Source: Mesomycoplasma neurolyticum
GTDB lineage: Bacteria > Bacillota_I > Bacilli_A > Mycoplasmatales > Metamycoplasmataceae
Direction of reading: 5' to 3'
DNA length: 64,000 nt
Assembly (NCBI RefSeq): GCF_900660485.1
Contig: NZ_LR214951.1
Span: 806,001 to 870,000, forward strand
The notes beneath the pieces are model-generated. The model saw only the letters and a list, made by a program, of their open reading frames with translations, ran no database searches and was not told the origin of the DNA. The translations under genes were made by a program, and so were the position numbers. Shown here piece after piece: positions 11,196-22,474 of the stretch; the stretch's first letter is position 1; each line of letters opens with the position of its first letter.

Positions 11196-11462
11196 ATGAA
11201 CAATAATAATTATAAAATAATTAATTTAGCTGTAGAAATTTTACAAAAAAATGAATCTTTAGAATTTTATGAAATTTTCGATTATGTAAAAAAACATTTA
11301 TTTTCAATTTGATCAGAAGATGAAAAAGTTAGAACTAATAGTGAAACAAATGCTTTAATTGAGAAAAAAATGGGTGAACTATATAAATTATTAACAGTAG
11401 ATAGACATTTTATAAAAAATAATGATGGAACTTGAACATTAAATAAACACGCAGTTAAATAA
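11196..11462 (+). CDS. rpoE: RNA polymerase delta subunit (RpoE), short form
   Basis: 88 residues. The pattern matches the HARE-HTH domain of the Gram-positive delta subunit: AVEILQKNESLEFYEIFDYV at the start, KKMGELYKLLTVDRHFIK, and G-x-W-x-L (NDGTWTL) near the end. The acidic C-terminal tail of Bacillus RpoE is absent. It starts 3 nt after argS and its ribosome binding site lies inside argS. Delta increases RNA polymerase recycling; assignment rests on the domain pattern. Confidence 0.85.
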
Positions 11463-11465
11463 AAA

Positions 11466-12419
11466 ATGTATTGATATTATTTAGTGTTTTCTATTTTATA
11501 TTTTGTAATTATTTTTTTAATACAAAAATATTACAAAATACGCAGTAAAAAAATGTTAAGCAAAGAAAATATTTTTTTTCATGAAAAAACAATAATCCAT
11601 TGAATATCAAAAAGTATTAAAATTTACTTTTTAAACCCAAATATTTATGTAAAAGCTTTTGCTTTTACCACAACAGCTATTTTTCTTTTTTTAGAATATA
11701 AATATGGTTGAAAAACAGCGATTATTTTTAGCAATTTTTTAAATAAAGTTTATTTTTTATTTTTTAAAGAAGAAAATGCAATTATAAAACAAAGTTGAAA
11801 TTGAGATAAAAACAGTGCAACTAGTTTTTTGTTGTATTTAATTTTTTCTAAAATGCTGCATATTTTTATTGTGTTTTGTACAATTTTTATTATAAATTTT
11901 TTAGAAATTATTTTTTTAAAAAAAGAAAAAATTTTCTTTTTAAAAAATAAATTATTTTTATTTTTTAAAAATTTATTTTATTTAATTTTTTATTTATTTT
12001 TCCTCTTTTTAATTAGAAAGACCGTTTCTGTTTTAGGTTTAAATTATGAACTATGAATGTTTTTATATTTAATTTTTTTTCTTCTTTTAATTTTATTTTG
12101 ATTTTTTATAGTTTACACTATTGCTTTTATTTGATATAAAATTATTTTTAGAAAAAAAATGAGTTATTGACAAACTAAAAAGTTAATAATAAACGATGAT
12201 GAATTAAAACCTATTTTAGTTTTTAAAAATTTTGAAATTATAAAAGAATATCAACAAAACGAAAAAGAACTAAAAAAATATTGAAAAATAATGAAAACAA
12301 AATATAAAAGTAAAACAAGTTTTACTACTTATTTTTTAATTAAGCAACAAATAAAAACATTTAGAAAGTTTTATTTTTTAGTAAAACTCATTAAAATTAA
12401 AACATTATTTAAAATATAA
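11466..12419 (+). CDS. Predicted membrane protein, unknown function
   Basis: About 317 residues, extremely rich in Phe, Ile, Leu and Lys. The start ATG is 3 nt after rpoE. An N-terminal anchor (residues 4-20) is followed by further hydrophobic segments around residues 60-80, 122-150, 165-185 and 195-225, then a basic cytoplasmic C-terminal region of about 90 residues. UGA is used for Trp several times. I recognise no domain; its place between rpoE and prfA gives no functional hint. Confidence 0.75.
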
Positions 12420-12444
12420 ATTTTTAAATTTTTCACTTTTTTAA

Positions 12445-12450
12445 TATAAT
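12445..12450 (+). promoter_or_regulatory. -10 box TATAAT of prfA
   Basis: TATAAT ends 10 nt before ATG 12461, with no Shine-Dalgarno in between. This supports a start at 12461 on a leaderless or near-leaderless mRNA; the next in-frame ATG is at 12473. Confidence 0.65.
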
Positions 12451-12460
12451 TAAAAATACT

Positions 12461-13537
12461 ATGGAAACTTCAATGTATAATTCACTGCTTACAATCAAAA
12501 ATAAATATAAAGAATTAAATAATTTGTTGTTAGAACCTAAAATTTTAAACGATATAAAAAAATATACTCAAATTAACAAAGAAATTGCATCAATAAAAAA
12601 TATTGTTGAAAAATTTGATAAATATCTTGAATATGAGAAAAACAACAAAGAAGCAAAATTATTGCTAAATGAAAAAGACAATGAGATAGTAGAGTTTGCT
12701 AAATCAGAAATTGCTTTCACAGAAGAACAAATGCCAATTCTTGAAAAAGAATTGGTTATTTTGCTTTTACCCAAAGATAAAAATGATGATAAAAATGTTA
12801 TTATTGAAATTAGAGGTGCAGCTGGCGGTGACGAAGCCAATATTTTTGCGGGTGATTTATTTAAAATGTATTCAAAATGAGCTGATAACAATGGTATGAA
12901 AGTTAAAGTTTTAGATTCAACTTTTGCTAATTCTGGTGGTTTTACTCAAATTGTTTTTTTAGTAGAAGGTGAAAATGTTTATTCCAAACTTAAATTTGAA
13001 TCTGGTGTTCACAGAGTTCAAAGAATACCTGAAACAGAAACTCAAGGAAGAGTTCATACATCAACAGCTACAGTAACAGTTATGCCAGAAGCTGATGAAA
13101 ATGTGGAAATAGAAATTAACCCTAGTGAAATTAGAGTTGACACATATAGATCTTCAGGCGCGGGTGGGCAATCTGTTAATACTACAGATTCAGCTGTAAG
13201 AATAACACATATTCCAACAGGAGTAGTAGCAACTTCACAAGATGGTCGTAGTCAAATTGCAAACAAAGAGCAAGCTATGAAAATACTAAAATCTAGACTT
13301 TATGATTTAGAAATAAAAAAAATACAAGAGCAAGAAGATCATTTTAGAAAATTAGCAGGTTCAGGTGCTAGAAGTGAAAAAATAAGAACATATAATTATC
13401 CACAAGATAGGGTTACTGATCATAGAATTGCATATTCATCATCATTAAAAATAGTAATGTCTGGGCAACTTAATTCAATTATAGATAGTTTATTAAGCGA
13501 AGAACAAGCAGAAAAAATTCAAAATGCAGGATTATAA
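12461..13537 (+). CDS. prfA: Peptide chain release factor 1
   Basis: 358 residues, the family's usual length. RF1 recognises UAA and UAG and triggers peptide release; the GGQ motif is at residues 235-237 ([20 protein letters not shown]). One UGA-Trp occurs near residue 140. No RF2 is needed because UGA is sense here. The gene overlaps prmC by 14 nt, and PrmC methylates the Gln of GGQ, so enzyme and substrate are translationally linked. Confidence 0.97.
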
Positions 13538-14240
13538 AATTAGAAAAGATGCTTTATTACATGAAAAATTAAGAAATAATTTGCCACTAACCATAAGTAA
13601 TAAAGAAGAAAAATTATTAAATAGTGACATACCTATTCAAAAGATTATAGGTTTTGTAGAAATGCAAAATGTAAAAATACAAGTTAATAGGCATGTTTTA
13701 ATACCTAGGTATGAAACAGAAGAGTTAATTTTAAAAACATATGAATTTGTCAATAAAAATTCATATGTTCTAGATTTATGTTCTGGCAGTGGTTTTATAG
13801 GTATTGCAATTGCTAAAAATAAAAAATGCAATGTTGTTTTAAGTGATATTGATTATGAAGCTATTTCTCAATCACATATCAACAAAATAATAAACCAGGT
13901 TGATAATATTGAAATAATAACATCAGATTTATTTGAAAATTTAGGACAAAAAAAATTTGATGTTATTGTATCAAACCCCCCATATTTACAAAAACAATAT
14001 ACAATAAATATTTCTGTTTTAAATCATGAGCCTAAAAAGGCTTTATTTGCAGATGATAAAGGCAATTATTTTTATAAAAAAATTATTAATTTAGCACCTT
14101 TTTTTCTTAAACCAAAAGGAATTTTAATATTTGAAATATCACCTTCAAATGTATTTTTTTTTAAGGCACTCACTTATTTAAATATTGAAATTCACAAAGA
14201 TATAAACGGTAAAGAAAGAATTGTAGTAATTAAATTTTAA
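13524..14240 (+). CDS. prmC: Release factor glutamine methyltransferase PrmC (HemK)
   Basis: 238 residues; SAM-dependent N5-glutamine methyltransferase acting on RF1. SAM-binding motif [16 protein letters not shown] lies near residues 89-104 and the active-site NPPY at 151-154. IGFVEMQN and [11 protein letters not shown] match the PrmC pattern (YI.G...F / VLIPRPETE). It is a little short at the N-terminal helical domain. It overlaps the prfA 3' end and no separate promoter is seen. Confidence 0.96.
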   Translation: MQDYKIRKDALLHEKLRNNLPLTISNKEEKLLNSDIPIQKIIGFVEMQNVKIQVNRHVLIPRYETEELILKTYEFVNKNSYVLDLCSGSGFIGIAIAKNKKCNVVLSDIDYEAISQSHINKIINQVDNIEIITSDLFENLGQKKFDVIVSNPPYLQKQYTINISVLNHEPKKALFADDKGNYFYKKIINLAPFFLKPKGILIFEISPSNVFFFKALTYLNIEIHKDINGKERIVVIKF

Positions 14241-14270
14241 TTTTTTTTATTTTTTTTTGAAAAAATAGTG

Positions 14271-14276
14271 TATAAT
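14271..14276 (+). promoter_or_regulatory. -10 box of the tRNA-Gly gene
   Basis: TATAAT lies 11 nt before the mature tRNA 5' end. No good -35 is evident in the preceding T-rich stretch. Confidence 0.6.
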
Positions 14277-14287
14277 AATATGGATTT

Positions 14288-14361
14288 GCGAGTGTAGTTT
14301 AATGGTAGAACTTCAGCCTTCCAAGCTGATTGTGAGGGTTCGATTCCCTTCACTCGCTCCA
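14288..14361 (+). tRNA. tRNA-Gly (anticodon TCC)
   Basis: Full cloverleaf with 7-bp acceptor stem GCGAGTG / CACTCGC, anticodon stem-loop with TCC, T-arm GGTTCGATTCC, and CCA encoded at the 3' end. A TCC (U34) anticodon can read all four glycine codons in mycoplasmas. Confidence 0.97.
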
Positions 14362-14377
14362 TATCAATTTATTGACC

Positions 14378-14410
14378 AAAGCAACATTGTTGCTTTTTTT
14401 TTTTTTTTTG
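14378..14410 (+). terminator. Rho-independent terminator after tRNA-Gly
   Basis: Stem AAAGCAA / TTGCTTT with a CATTG loop, followed by a run of about 16 T. Confidence 0.9.
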
Positions 14411-14413
14411 GAA

Positions 14414-14419
14414 TATAAT
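14414..14419 (+). promoter_or_regulatory. -10 box of the DUF262 gene, 9 nt before GTG
   Basis: TATAAT directly after the T-run of the preceding terminator. No Shine-Dalgarno is present before GTG 14429, so this site decides the start and implies a leaderless message. Confidence 0.65.
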
Positions 14420-14428
14420 TATTTTATT

Positions 14429-16594
14429 GTGAAAGTAAAAAAAAATAATATATATAATTTTTTAATATTAAATCAAATTCAATATCATATCCCAGTTTAT
14501 CAAAGAAACTATGATTGAAATGAAAAGGAATGTCAAGATCTTTTTGATGATATATTAGAAATAAATACTTATAAAAAAAATCATTTTTTAGGAACCTTAA
14601 TTTTAATTGAAGAAAATACAGATAGTTATTTTAAACATTTTTCTATAGTTGATGGTCAGCAAAGAATAACAACTATTTATTTATTATTAAAAGTTATTCT
14701 CGATCTTTTAGAAAAAAATAGTGAAAATACAAACAATCAACAAAATTTACAAGATAAAATTAAAGATTTACTTTTTAATAATCAATATAAAAATGAAAAT
14801 AAATTAAAATTAAAACCTATTTTACTTGATAATGAACATTTGTTAAAGTTAATGCAATCAAACGAACCTGCAATAAATCTAAATTCTAATATATTTAGAA
14901 ATTACAATTTTTTTAAAAATTGATTTTTAAAAAAAGAAAAAAACATTTCAAGAATTGAAATAGCTAAAAAAATTTTACAAAATTTAAAAAATCTTGATGT
15001 TGTTGTTATTGAATTAGATAAAAAAGAAGACGATCAAAATGAAATTTTTGAAAGAATTAATTCAACAGGGAAAGAATTATCTCTTTCTGATTTGGTAAGA
15101 AATTTTTTATTAACAGGAATAAATACAGATAATCAAATAGAATATGAGAATTATTGAACACCTATGGAAAACTCATTAAAAAAAGATAATTTGCTAGATG
15201 AATATATCTGATCTTTTTTATATTTCGACGAAACATTAGTTGCAAATGAGGCTAGAGTAGGTAAAGAAGATAAAAAATTTTGATATAAAATTTTTAAAAG
15301 ATATGCAAAAAATAAATCAAAATTTGGAATTTTAAGAAATTTACATAAATTTTCTGAATATTTTTTGGCAATAAAAAAAGGAAGTAATATTTTCCCAACT
15401 ATTGTAAATACTTTATTAAACAAATTCACTTTTATTGCCCCAATAGAGTCGTTCCCATTAATTTATTTTATTTTGAAGGATTATGAAGAAGAGAAAATTA
15501 ATTTAACAACATTAACAAATGCTTTAAAATATTTTATTAATTATTTTGTTAGACGTTTTATTGTTAAAACAGGAAAACCAACTTACAATGAATTATTTAG
15601 AAATTTTTATTCAAGCGCTTTTCAAGACACAATAATAAATGATGATAACTATTTGCCTTGTTTAGTTAAAGAAATGGAAAAACAAGAAAAATTATCTACA
15701 TACAAAATGCCATCATTTGCAGAAGTAGAAAATGCTTTGTTAAACCACCAAAAAATTAATGATAAAAACAAAACAACGTGAGGTTTATCACTTTTATTAA
15801 TAGCAGAAAAAGGTTTTTCAGAGTGAGCAGAAAGTAATATAAATTTATATTTTCAAGAAAAAGACATATCATTTTTTGTAGAACCTATTTTTTTCTTTGA
15901 TAAAAAAAAGAATCACAACTATTATGAACAAATTATCAACAATAATAACTATGGTTTGTTAGGAAACTGAATGATTTTAGAAATTATAGCTTCTTTAAAA
16001 ATAAAAAATAACATAAAAAAAATGACTTTCGACGAAAAGCAAGAATTTATAAGTGAATCTACTTTTTTTGAAACAAATAAATACATACTAGAACAAAAAA
16101 CATTTAGTGAGAATGAAATTCAAGAAAGAAACAAATATTTAGCAAAAAAAGTTAGTGAAAATTTAAAAAATAATTTGAATTATATAACTGGAAAAGAAGA
16201 GAAAATATTGCTTTATCCAGAAAAACAAAATTTAATAATTGAAAAACAAAATTCTTTTTTACTTTATGAACTAGGGGATGTGACATTTAGTAAACCATAT
16301 AAAATTTCACTTTTAAATAATGAAATGCAAATAAATAGCTGAGCTAACTTATTTTTGTGTATTGTAAATAAAATATATTCATTTATGAAAGAAAATATTT
16401 TAAATTTAGAATTGTCTTTTATATCAGACAGACCAATTTTTGAAGAATATCAAGCAATAGACAATAAAATCTTTATCAACACTAGAAAAAAATCAGCACA
16501 AAACATTATTTCACTAATCAAACAAATTAATTCAAAATTACCTATGCCTATTTTAAATGAACTGAGAATTTGAATTACAAAAACTTCTAAATAA
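14429..16594 (+). CDS. DUF262 (GmrSD-like) protein with degenerate nuclease domain
   Basis: 721 residues. The N-terminal DUF262/ParB-like NTPase region is clear: YQRNYDW at 24-30, the C..L..DI element, HFLGTLI, then DGQQRITT at 75-82. In GmrSD-type IV restriction proteins this domain powers a DUF1524 HNH nuclease. Residues ~480-590 look like the DUF1524 remnant: LGNWM at ~511 and ENEIQERNKYLAKK at ~562-575 fit the GNL and W..I..R..... positions, but the expected EHIxP reads VEPIFFF at 484-490, so the catalytic His is absent. A further C-terminal region (~620-721) precedes the stop. GTG is the only plausible start; TATAAT (14414-14419) ends 9 nt before it, so the mRNA is probably leaderless. 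Restriction of modified DNA is a family role, not shown here. Confidence 0.85.
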
Positions 16595-16597
16595 ACC

Positions 16598-16636
16598 AAA
16601 AAAACAGTAATATCATTCAATACTACTGTTTTTTTG
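16598..16636. terminator. Bidirectional terminator between convergent genes
   Basis: AAAAAACAGTA pairs with TACTGTTTTTT across a 16-nt loop; A-run on one side and T-run on the other allow function on both strands. It separates the DUF262 gene from hinT. Confidence 0.88.
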
Positions 16637-16647
16637 TTGTTTATATT

Positions 16648-16968
16648 TTAGTGCTCACTAGGAATTATATGAACATGAGTGTGGAAAACAACTTGTTTTG
16701 ACTCAGGCTCATTATTTACTATCAACCTAAAACCTTTAACATTTAACTTTTTAATTTGTATTAATGCTAACTCTCTTGCTTTAATCATTAAATAACTTAA
16801 ATCATCATCAGATATTGTTATTAAATTTCTAGAATAATTTTTAGGAACGACTAAAAAATGACCATTAGTTACAGGAAATTTATCTAAAAAAGCAATAATT
16901 TTTTCATCTTCATAAATGATTTCAGCTGGCAATTCTTTGTTAATTATTTTCAAAAATAATTTATCCAT
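16648..16968 (-). CDS. hinT: HIT-family nucleotide hydrolase HinT
   Basis: 106 residues. The histidine triad HTHVH is at residues 96-100, with LDKFPVTNGHFLVVPKNY upstream as in the HINT branch. HinT proteins hydrolyse nucleoside phosphoramidates. It is the last gene of a three-gene minus-strand unit behind a lipoprotein and a large membrane protein; the M. hominis equivalents (P80, P60, HinT) are known to interact. Only 6 nt separate it from the lipoprotein gene. Confidence 0.95.
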   Translation of the reverse strand: MDKLFLKIINKELPAEIIYEDEKIIAFLDKFPVTNGHFLVVPKNYSRNLITISDDDLSYLMIKARELALIQIKKLNVKGFRLIVNNEPESKQVVFHTHVHIIPSEH

Positions 16969-16974
16969 TTTTTT

Positions 16975-18618
16975 CTAATTTTCCTTTTTATTATCTTTAT
17001 TGTCTTCTGTTGGTGTGAATATATCATCAATGTATTCTATTTTATAACCTTCATCTTCAAAAAAACTTAAAGCCTCATTAAATAATGAATTTTCATCAGC
17101 TAAATATAAAGAATGTATTAATTTAATTTTGTTTTCTTCGCTTTCTCATGGAGTTGAATTTAAAGAAAAGTAAATTTTATTTTTATTATTTTCAAGAATA
17201 TTATTATTGTAAAGTGGAACTATTGGTAAAACATATGATGCAAATAATTTGTCTTGTTCTGAATCTCAATAACTAATAAAGTCAGGATATTGTGTTAACT
17301 CTTTTCCTTCTTCTGGTATTTGGATAGATTTATTAATTTTTGTACTATCTCAGCTTAAATTATTTACTCAATAATATCTAGAGTCTAAATTTTTTGAATC
17401 ATTAGAATCTAAAGTCATTTTGATTAATACATCAATATTTTTGTCATTTTTATCTTTGGTCAAAATTCTATGAATTTCATATTTAACACCATCAACATCT
17501 TTTGGTTTAATAATTTCTAAATCATTTTTAGTTATGACTGAACTATCTTTATTTTTATCAAAATTTTCTTTTATTTGAACACTCAATTCTTTTTTGCCTT
17601 TTCATTTTAAAGCATTTATTAAATTGTTTTTTGATAAAATTAATTTTTCTTCATTATTTAAAAAACCACTTTTTATTTCAGGTAAACGCATTAAATCATT
17701 TAAAGAATAAGAAAAATCATATTTTCGTAAATTATTTTGATTGTATAAAATACCTTTATAACCATACAAATTTTTTAATTCAATTGAATCATTAATTTCA
17801 AAAAGTTCAAAATCTTTTGCTAATTTTGTTATTTCTAAATTTTGTGTTTTAGGACTTAAAAAATTATTAAAATCTTTTTCACTTGTTTCGCCATAAATTT
17901 TTATATTTCTTAAAGTTTTAGCTTTGTTTTGTTCATCTGATTCAAAATTTCAAACTTGAGCTACTTCTTTGTTTAAAAGTAAAGAAATTAAGAAGAAATC
18001 ATTAGAAGTTAAACTAATATTTTCATAAATATTTTTATTTTTAGAATTATTGTTGTTTGTAGTATCAAAAACATTTTTATATTTCTTAGATTTTTCTATA
18101 TTTTCTTTTTTCATTTTAGATAAATAATTTAAATTTAATAACATTTTATTAATATCATATTTAATATTACTATTATTCAATTTAAACAATAATCTAAAAT
18201 CTTCTTGAGAAAATAATTTTTCTGGGCTTTTAATATTATTTATAAGTTTAATATAATCATCATTACTTAGAGCGTTATTTTTATTTAACTCTGAAATTAT
18301 GTTTCAAGAATAATATGGATTCTTTTTTAAATTATATTTTTGATAAAAATCAAAAGCTTTTCAAGCATCTTTAAAATATGAACTTTCGCTTTTCTCAATT
18401 TCTTTTTCTAAGTCAACATCTTTACCATATCAATAATCTTTTAAAATTAATTCAACAGTTTTGTTTTCTAAATAGTTTTTAACTTCTGTTGATTTTAAAT
18501 CTTGATTTTCTTTTTGTCTATCTATTGAAGTTACAACTTCACCACATGAATTAGCAATAAATGGAGTGAACAACAAACCAAAACTTAAATAAGTATAAAT
18601 TTTTTTATTTTTTTTCAT
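16975..18618 (-). CDS. Surface lipoprotein, P60-like by position
   Basis: 547 residues. The signal peptide MKKNKKIYTYLSFGLL... ends in a lipobox (IANSC) with Cys25 as the lipidation site, so it is expected on the outer face of the membrane. The rest is Asn/Lys-rich and soluble with many predicted helices and UGA-Trp codons; no enzyme motif is visible. Shine-Dalgarno AGGGGA lies close to ATG 18618. Placement between a large membrane protein and hinT matches M. hominis P60 (HitA); I infer homology from the order and not from sequence. Confidence 0.85.
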
Positions 18619-18629
18619 GTTATCCCCTT

Positions 18630-20801
18630 TTATTTTACTTTTAGTTTTTTTAATACACTTTCAAAAATTGCATCAATATCATTTTGGTCTTGTTTGTTTT
18701 CAAATTTTCATTCTTTGTTTGTTGCGTCAAAGATAAGATCAGAGCTAGAATTATTTTTCTTTATTTCTTCAAAGTGTTTATTAACTTTTTCAGCAATTTC
18801 AATAGCTTTTAAAACATAATATCCGCTAGCAAATTTATTTACATTATTTTCTAATGCTTCAATATATTTAGTTTTTTGTTCTTGTGTTTTATTAACTTGC
18901 AATTTATCTAAAATAACATTTTTAAATTCTGGCTCATTAATTAATTTTTTTATAATTAATTTATTTTGTTCTAATTCTTTGAATAAATTAGAAATATTTA
19001 TACGTGCTTCATTTGTCTTATTAAATTTTGAATTTGCATCAATTAATAAATCATCTAAAATAATTTTTTTCAAATCATCTATTTTAGAAATACTTTTTTT
19101 GTTAAATAATATTAAACCTCTAGAATTGTATGTCATGTATAAATTATTTACATCATTTATTTTAAAAAGCATATTCATTTTTTTATCTTTAGGATTTAGA
19201 AAAGCTTCTTTAAATATTTTGCCAATTTCTTCCATATTTTCATTTGTTAACGAATTTATAAATTCAAAAATTAATTCATTTATTCCTTCTATTTCATTAG
19301 GATCTTTTCCTACCAAATCAGCTTCATTTACTATTAAGTTTTCTTTCCCATGTTTTTCAAAAATGTCTTTTTTAATTTTTTCTAAAATATCCTTACTGAA
19401 AACATTCTCTTTTTTTTGAATTTTAAATAAATCATCTAAAAAAGTAGTTGCAAAAGGTATGTCTTGCTCAAAAAACTGAAATAAATTTTTAAACTCCTGT
19501 TGACCTAAATTTGTAACATTTTTTTTGTTTGCATCTTTATTAATAGCACCTAACAAAATTTTGTCATTAGAATTTAAGGTTTTATCTTTAGATATAGCAC
19601 CTTGGAAATTTTCTAATAAATTAAAAATACTTTTAGCTTCAAGGACTTTATTTTTTTCATCAAGTTTTGTTATTGAATAACCCAAAAGCTCTTTTAAGGT
19701 ATCTTGTGAGATTTTTCAATTTTTATTTATATTTGTAGAATCAGGGACTATATTTAAAACAATTTGCGAAATGTCAAAAATTTCAAATTTATTTTTAAAA
19801 ATAGCTTGATCCTCAAAATAAAATTCATTAATTAAATTAAAACCATTCATGTATTTTTTGACATAAGAATTTGTCATAAAAGCACTTATGTAAGATTCGT
19901 TCAAAATATTTTCTTGTTCTTTTGCAGTTTTTTCTTTATCAGTTTTTGATAATTCTGTTGCAGCTTTAGCATTCACTATTGATGATGAATCATTTGTGTC
20001 TTCAAGAACAATAATATCTTTAAATAATCTATCGCCTTTTTTGTAAATTATATTGTCTTTTTCATCTTTGATATCTTCACTTAAAACTCTGTATTTAACA
20101 TCTTTTAGTTTAAAAGCTCTTTTAATTAATGGTTGAAACCTAGCTAATGCATGACCTTTAATTTCTTCTTGAACTAAAAATTCTACAGCTTCATCAATAG
20201 TAGATGCTTTGTTAAATTTAGGATCTGTTGCTAAAAATTTGTTAAATTCAGTTTCTCAATTGTCATAACCAAAAGTTTTTTGATATTGTAATTTGTGATC
20301 ATTAACAATATTTTGTTTTTTAGCCTTTACATCTTCATAACTTGTTAATGTTACTTTGTAGGTATCATTGCTGCTTGTTTTATCTTTAACATATGATTTA
20401 TCTCATGCTTTTTTAAATAATTTTTGTCCTTCTAATTCTTGTGAATACAAATAATTTATTAATTCTTTTTCAACTTTTTTGAATTCATCATTTTCAATTT
20501 TTGTGTTATTGTTTAAAACACCAAGTATTTCATTCATGTTAATTTTATTATTATTAATTTTTGCAATAACATCTTCTTTCTGTCTTGTGCTTTGAATAGT
20601 TTTTTTAGTGTTGATAACACCTAAAGGTACACCAATACCTGCTCCAAGTACAGCAGAGAAAACCAAGAGACCAAGTATAATTTTAATAATTTTTCTTCTT
20701 TTGATTTGTTGAGGAGTTAATTCTTTTTTCTTTTTATCTTTTTTTTCTATCTTTGAATTTAGTCTAGCAATTTTCTTTTTTCAACTTTCTTTTTTTGACA
20801 T
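18630..20801 (-). CDS. Large membrane-anchored protein, P80-like by position
   Basis: 723 residues. A basic N-terminus (residues 1-45, rich in Lys) precedes one hydrophobic span at about 46-68 (IIKIILGLLVFSAVLGAGIG), then a long extracellular region rich in Lys, Glu, Asn and helix formers. No lipobox. Shine-Dalgarno AGAGGT precedes ATG 20801. The stop is 11 nt before the lipoprotein start. By gene order it corresponds to M. hominis P80, which with P60 anchors HinT to the membrane. A region near residues 70-190 loosely recalls SurA/PrsA-type N-domains, but I cannot support a peptidyl-prolyl isomerase call. Confidence 0.82.
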
Positions 20802-20905
20802 AATTATTACCTCTTATTTTGAAAATAAATTTTTAATTTATTATTAATTAAATTAAACTATAAAAATTTTACCAAAAAAAAGTTTTTTTGTTTCAATTAT
20901 AGCAT

Positions 20906-20911
20906 TATAAT
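20906..20911 (+). promoter_or_regulatory. -10 box upstream of tdk
   Basis: TATAAT 32 nt before the tdk start. Unlike most promoters noted here, it leaves room for a leader that contains a strong Shine-Dalgarno (GGAGG). Confidence 0.6.
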
Positions 20912-20943
20912 ATAAAAATTATTGTTAATAAAATGGAGGAAAA

Positions 20944-21507
20944 ATGTATAAAAAATTTTACAAAGGTATGATTGAAGTAATTACAGGTCCAATGTTTTCA
21001 GGTAAATCAGATGAATTGTTAAAAAGAATAAGAATTTTAAAATACGCAAATATTGAAACTTTAGTTATAAAACATAAATTTGATAAAAGATTCTCAGATG
21101 AAGAAATTATTTCAAGAACAGGTGCAAAAGTGAAAGCAAAGAGCGCTTCAAATATTGAAGAGATTAAAAAATTGTTTAATCCTAGAATACATCAAGCAAT
21201 CGCCATTGACGAAGCGCAATTTTTTCAAAAAGATCTTGTTAATTTTATTAATGAAAAAGCAGATCAGGGAATAAGAATTATTGTAAGTGGGCTGGATATG
21301 GATTATCTAAGAAGACCTTTTGGGATTATGCCCCAAATTTTAGCTATCGCAGAACATATTACAAAATTACAAGCAATTTGTTTACAATGTAAAAAAGCAG
21401 CATCTACCACTTTTAGAAAAACAAAAAGTAATGCTTTAAAAGTTTTGGGAGATGTTGATGAATATGAGGCAAGATGCAGAAATTGTCATATTCAAAAGCA
21501 AAAATAG
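20944..21507 (+). CDS. tdk: Thymidine kinase (type II)
   Basis: 187 residues, no internal UGA. Phosphorylates thymidine for dTTP salvage, important because mycoplasmas lack de novo synthesis. P-loop GPMFSGKS at residues 15-22, Walker B-like AIDEAQFF near 86-93, and a zinc site made of CLQC (~145) and CRNC (~179). Strong GGAGG ribosome binding site 5 nt before ATG 20944. A strong terminator follows, so it is monocistronic. Confidence 0.97.
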   Translation: MYKKFYKGMIEVITGPMFSGKSDELLKRIRILKYANIETLVIKHKFDKRFSDEEIISRTGAKVKAKSASNIEEIKKLFNPRIHQAIAIDEAQFFQKDLVNFINEKADQGIRIIVSGLDMDYLRRPFGIMPQILAIAEHITKLQAICLQCKKAASTTFRKTKSNALKVLGDVDEYEARCRNCHIQKQK

Positions 21508-21538
21508 ATAATTTTAACAATTAAAAACTTTTATAACC

Positions 21539-21590
21539 AAAACCCAATAGTAAAAACTATTTTTAACAATTTTTACTATTGGGTTTTTGA
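21539..21590 (+). terminator. Strong terminator after tdk
   Basis: AAACCCAATAGTAAAAA pairs with TTTTTACTATTGGGTTT, a 17-bp stem with an 11-nt loop, then further T. It also fits a terminator for the minus-strand debris on the other side. Confidence 0.92.
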
Positions 21591-21622
21591 CTATTTTAAT
21601 TAAATCTAATTTTTGAGTTTTA

Positions 21623-22474
21623 TTATTTTTCAATTTTAGTTAAATTTTTTTCAAAAGATTTTTCTTCATTTTTTTCAACAGAAGAATTGTTACGATTAAT
21701 TAAAAATAAAATTTTATCATAAAGTTCTTCAGAAACTCATAATTTCAATTCTTCTAAATCTTGTTTAGTAAGATTAGTTTCACTATCTCAAGTTATTTTC
21801 TTTCTTGAATCAAGAATATCTCTAAAAGAACGATTAGTTAATGAATCATTTCAAACTCTATTTTTATTTTTATCTCCAAATCATTTTAATGCTTTCATTG
21901 TATTTTCTCCTTTACTATCTTTAATAAGTGGTTCATCTTTTGTTTTTGTAATAATATAATAGATACCATCAATATGAGATCAATCTAACTTTGTAGGTTT
22001 TGTTTTACCTCATTTTCTCAAAAAGCCTCAAGAATCTTTTGAATATTTAGGTTTAAGATTTGGTTCTATATATCATAAAGAACATTAAAATTATTGTCTA
22101 CATATAACACTGACTCTTGTTTTGTTATTATTAAAGCTTCTCACAATTTTTGAGATATATTGTCAGGATGACTTTTTATATAAAAAGAGCTTTCTTCATG
22201 TCCTTCATATGAATCCATTACTTTTTTTGCTCCACGTAATGCTTTATTTTTATTAAAATCTTCTTGTATCTTATTCTTTAAATACGCAGGTATTCTATAT
22301 TTACCTGACCCATTCTCTAAACTAAAGAATAAAGATTTTTTAAGTTATTGTCAGGGATAGTTGATTGATCTTCATCTAATAAGTTTTGTTTTTGAGTATT
22401 TAAAAGATTTCATAATTTACCTGATAATTTCAAATCTCCAACCCCTTCCTCTCTTTTATATTATAAAAGATTTT
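21623..22474 (-). pseudogene. Degenerate gene of unknown function, at least two frameshifts
   Basis: Three open minus-strand segments in different frames line up as one decayed gene. The upstream piece contains GDLKLSGKLWNLLNTQKQ and stops just before a second piece, LENGSGKYRIPAYLKNK... ending NNFNVLYDI. Removing one TA from the TATATA there joins it to the third piece, IEPNLKPKYSKDSWGFLRKW...MKALKWFGDKNKNRVWND..., which runs about 150 codons to a stop at 21625-21623. Because UGA-Trp is conserved throughout, decay looks recent. I do not recognise the family. It follows hsdR debris, so it may belong to the same lost restriction or mobile locus. Confidence 0.6.

Noticed and set aside
18979-19419. 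Plus-strand ORF of 146 codons
   Set aside because: Antisense to the P80-like gene, which is continuous in its frame; no start signal.
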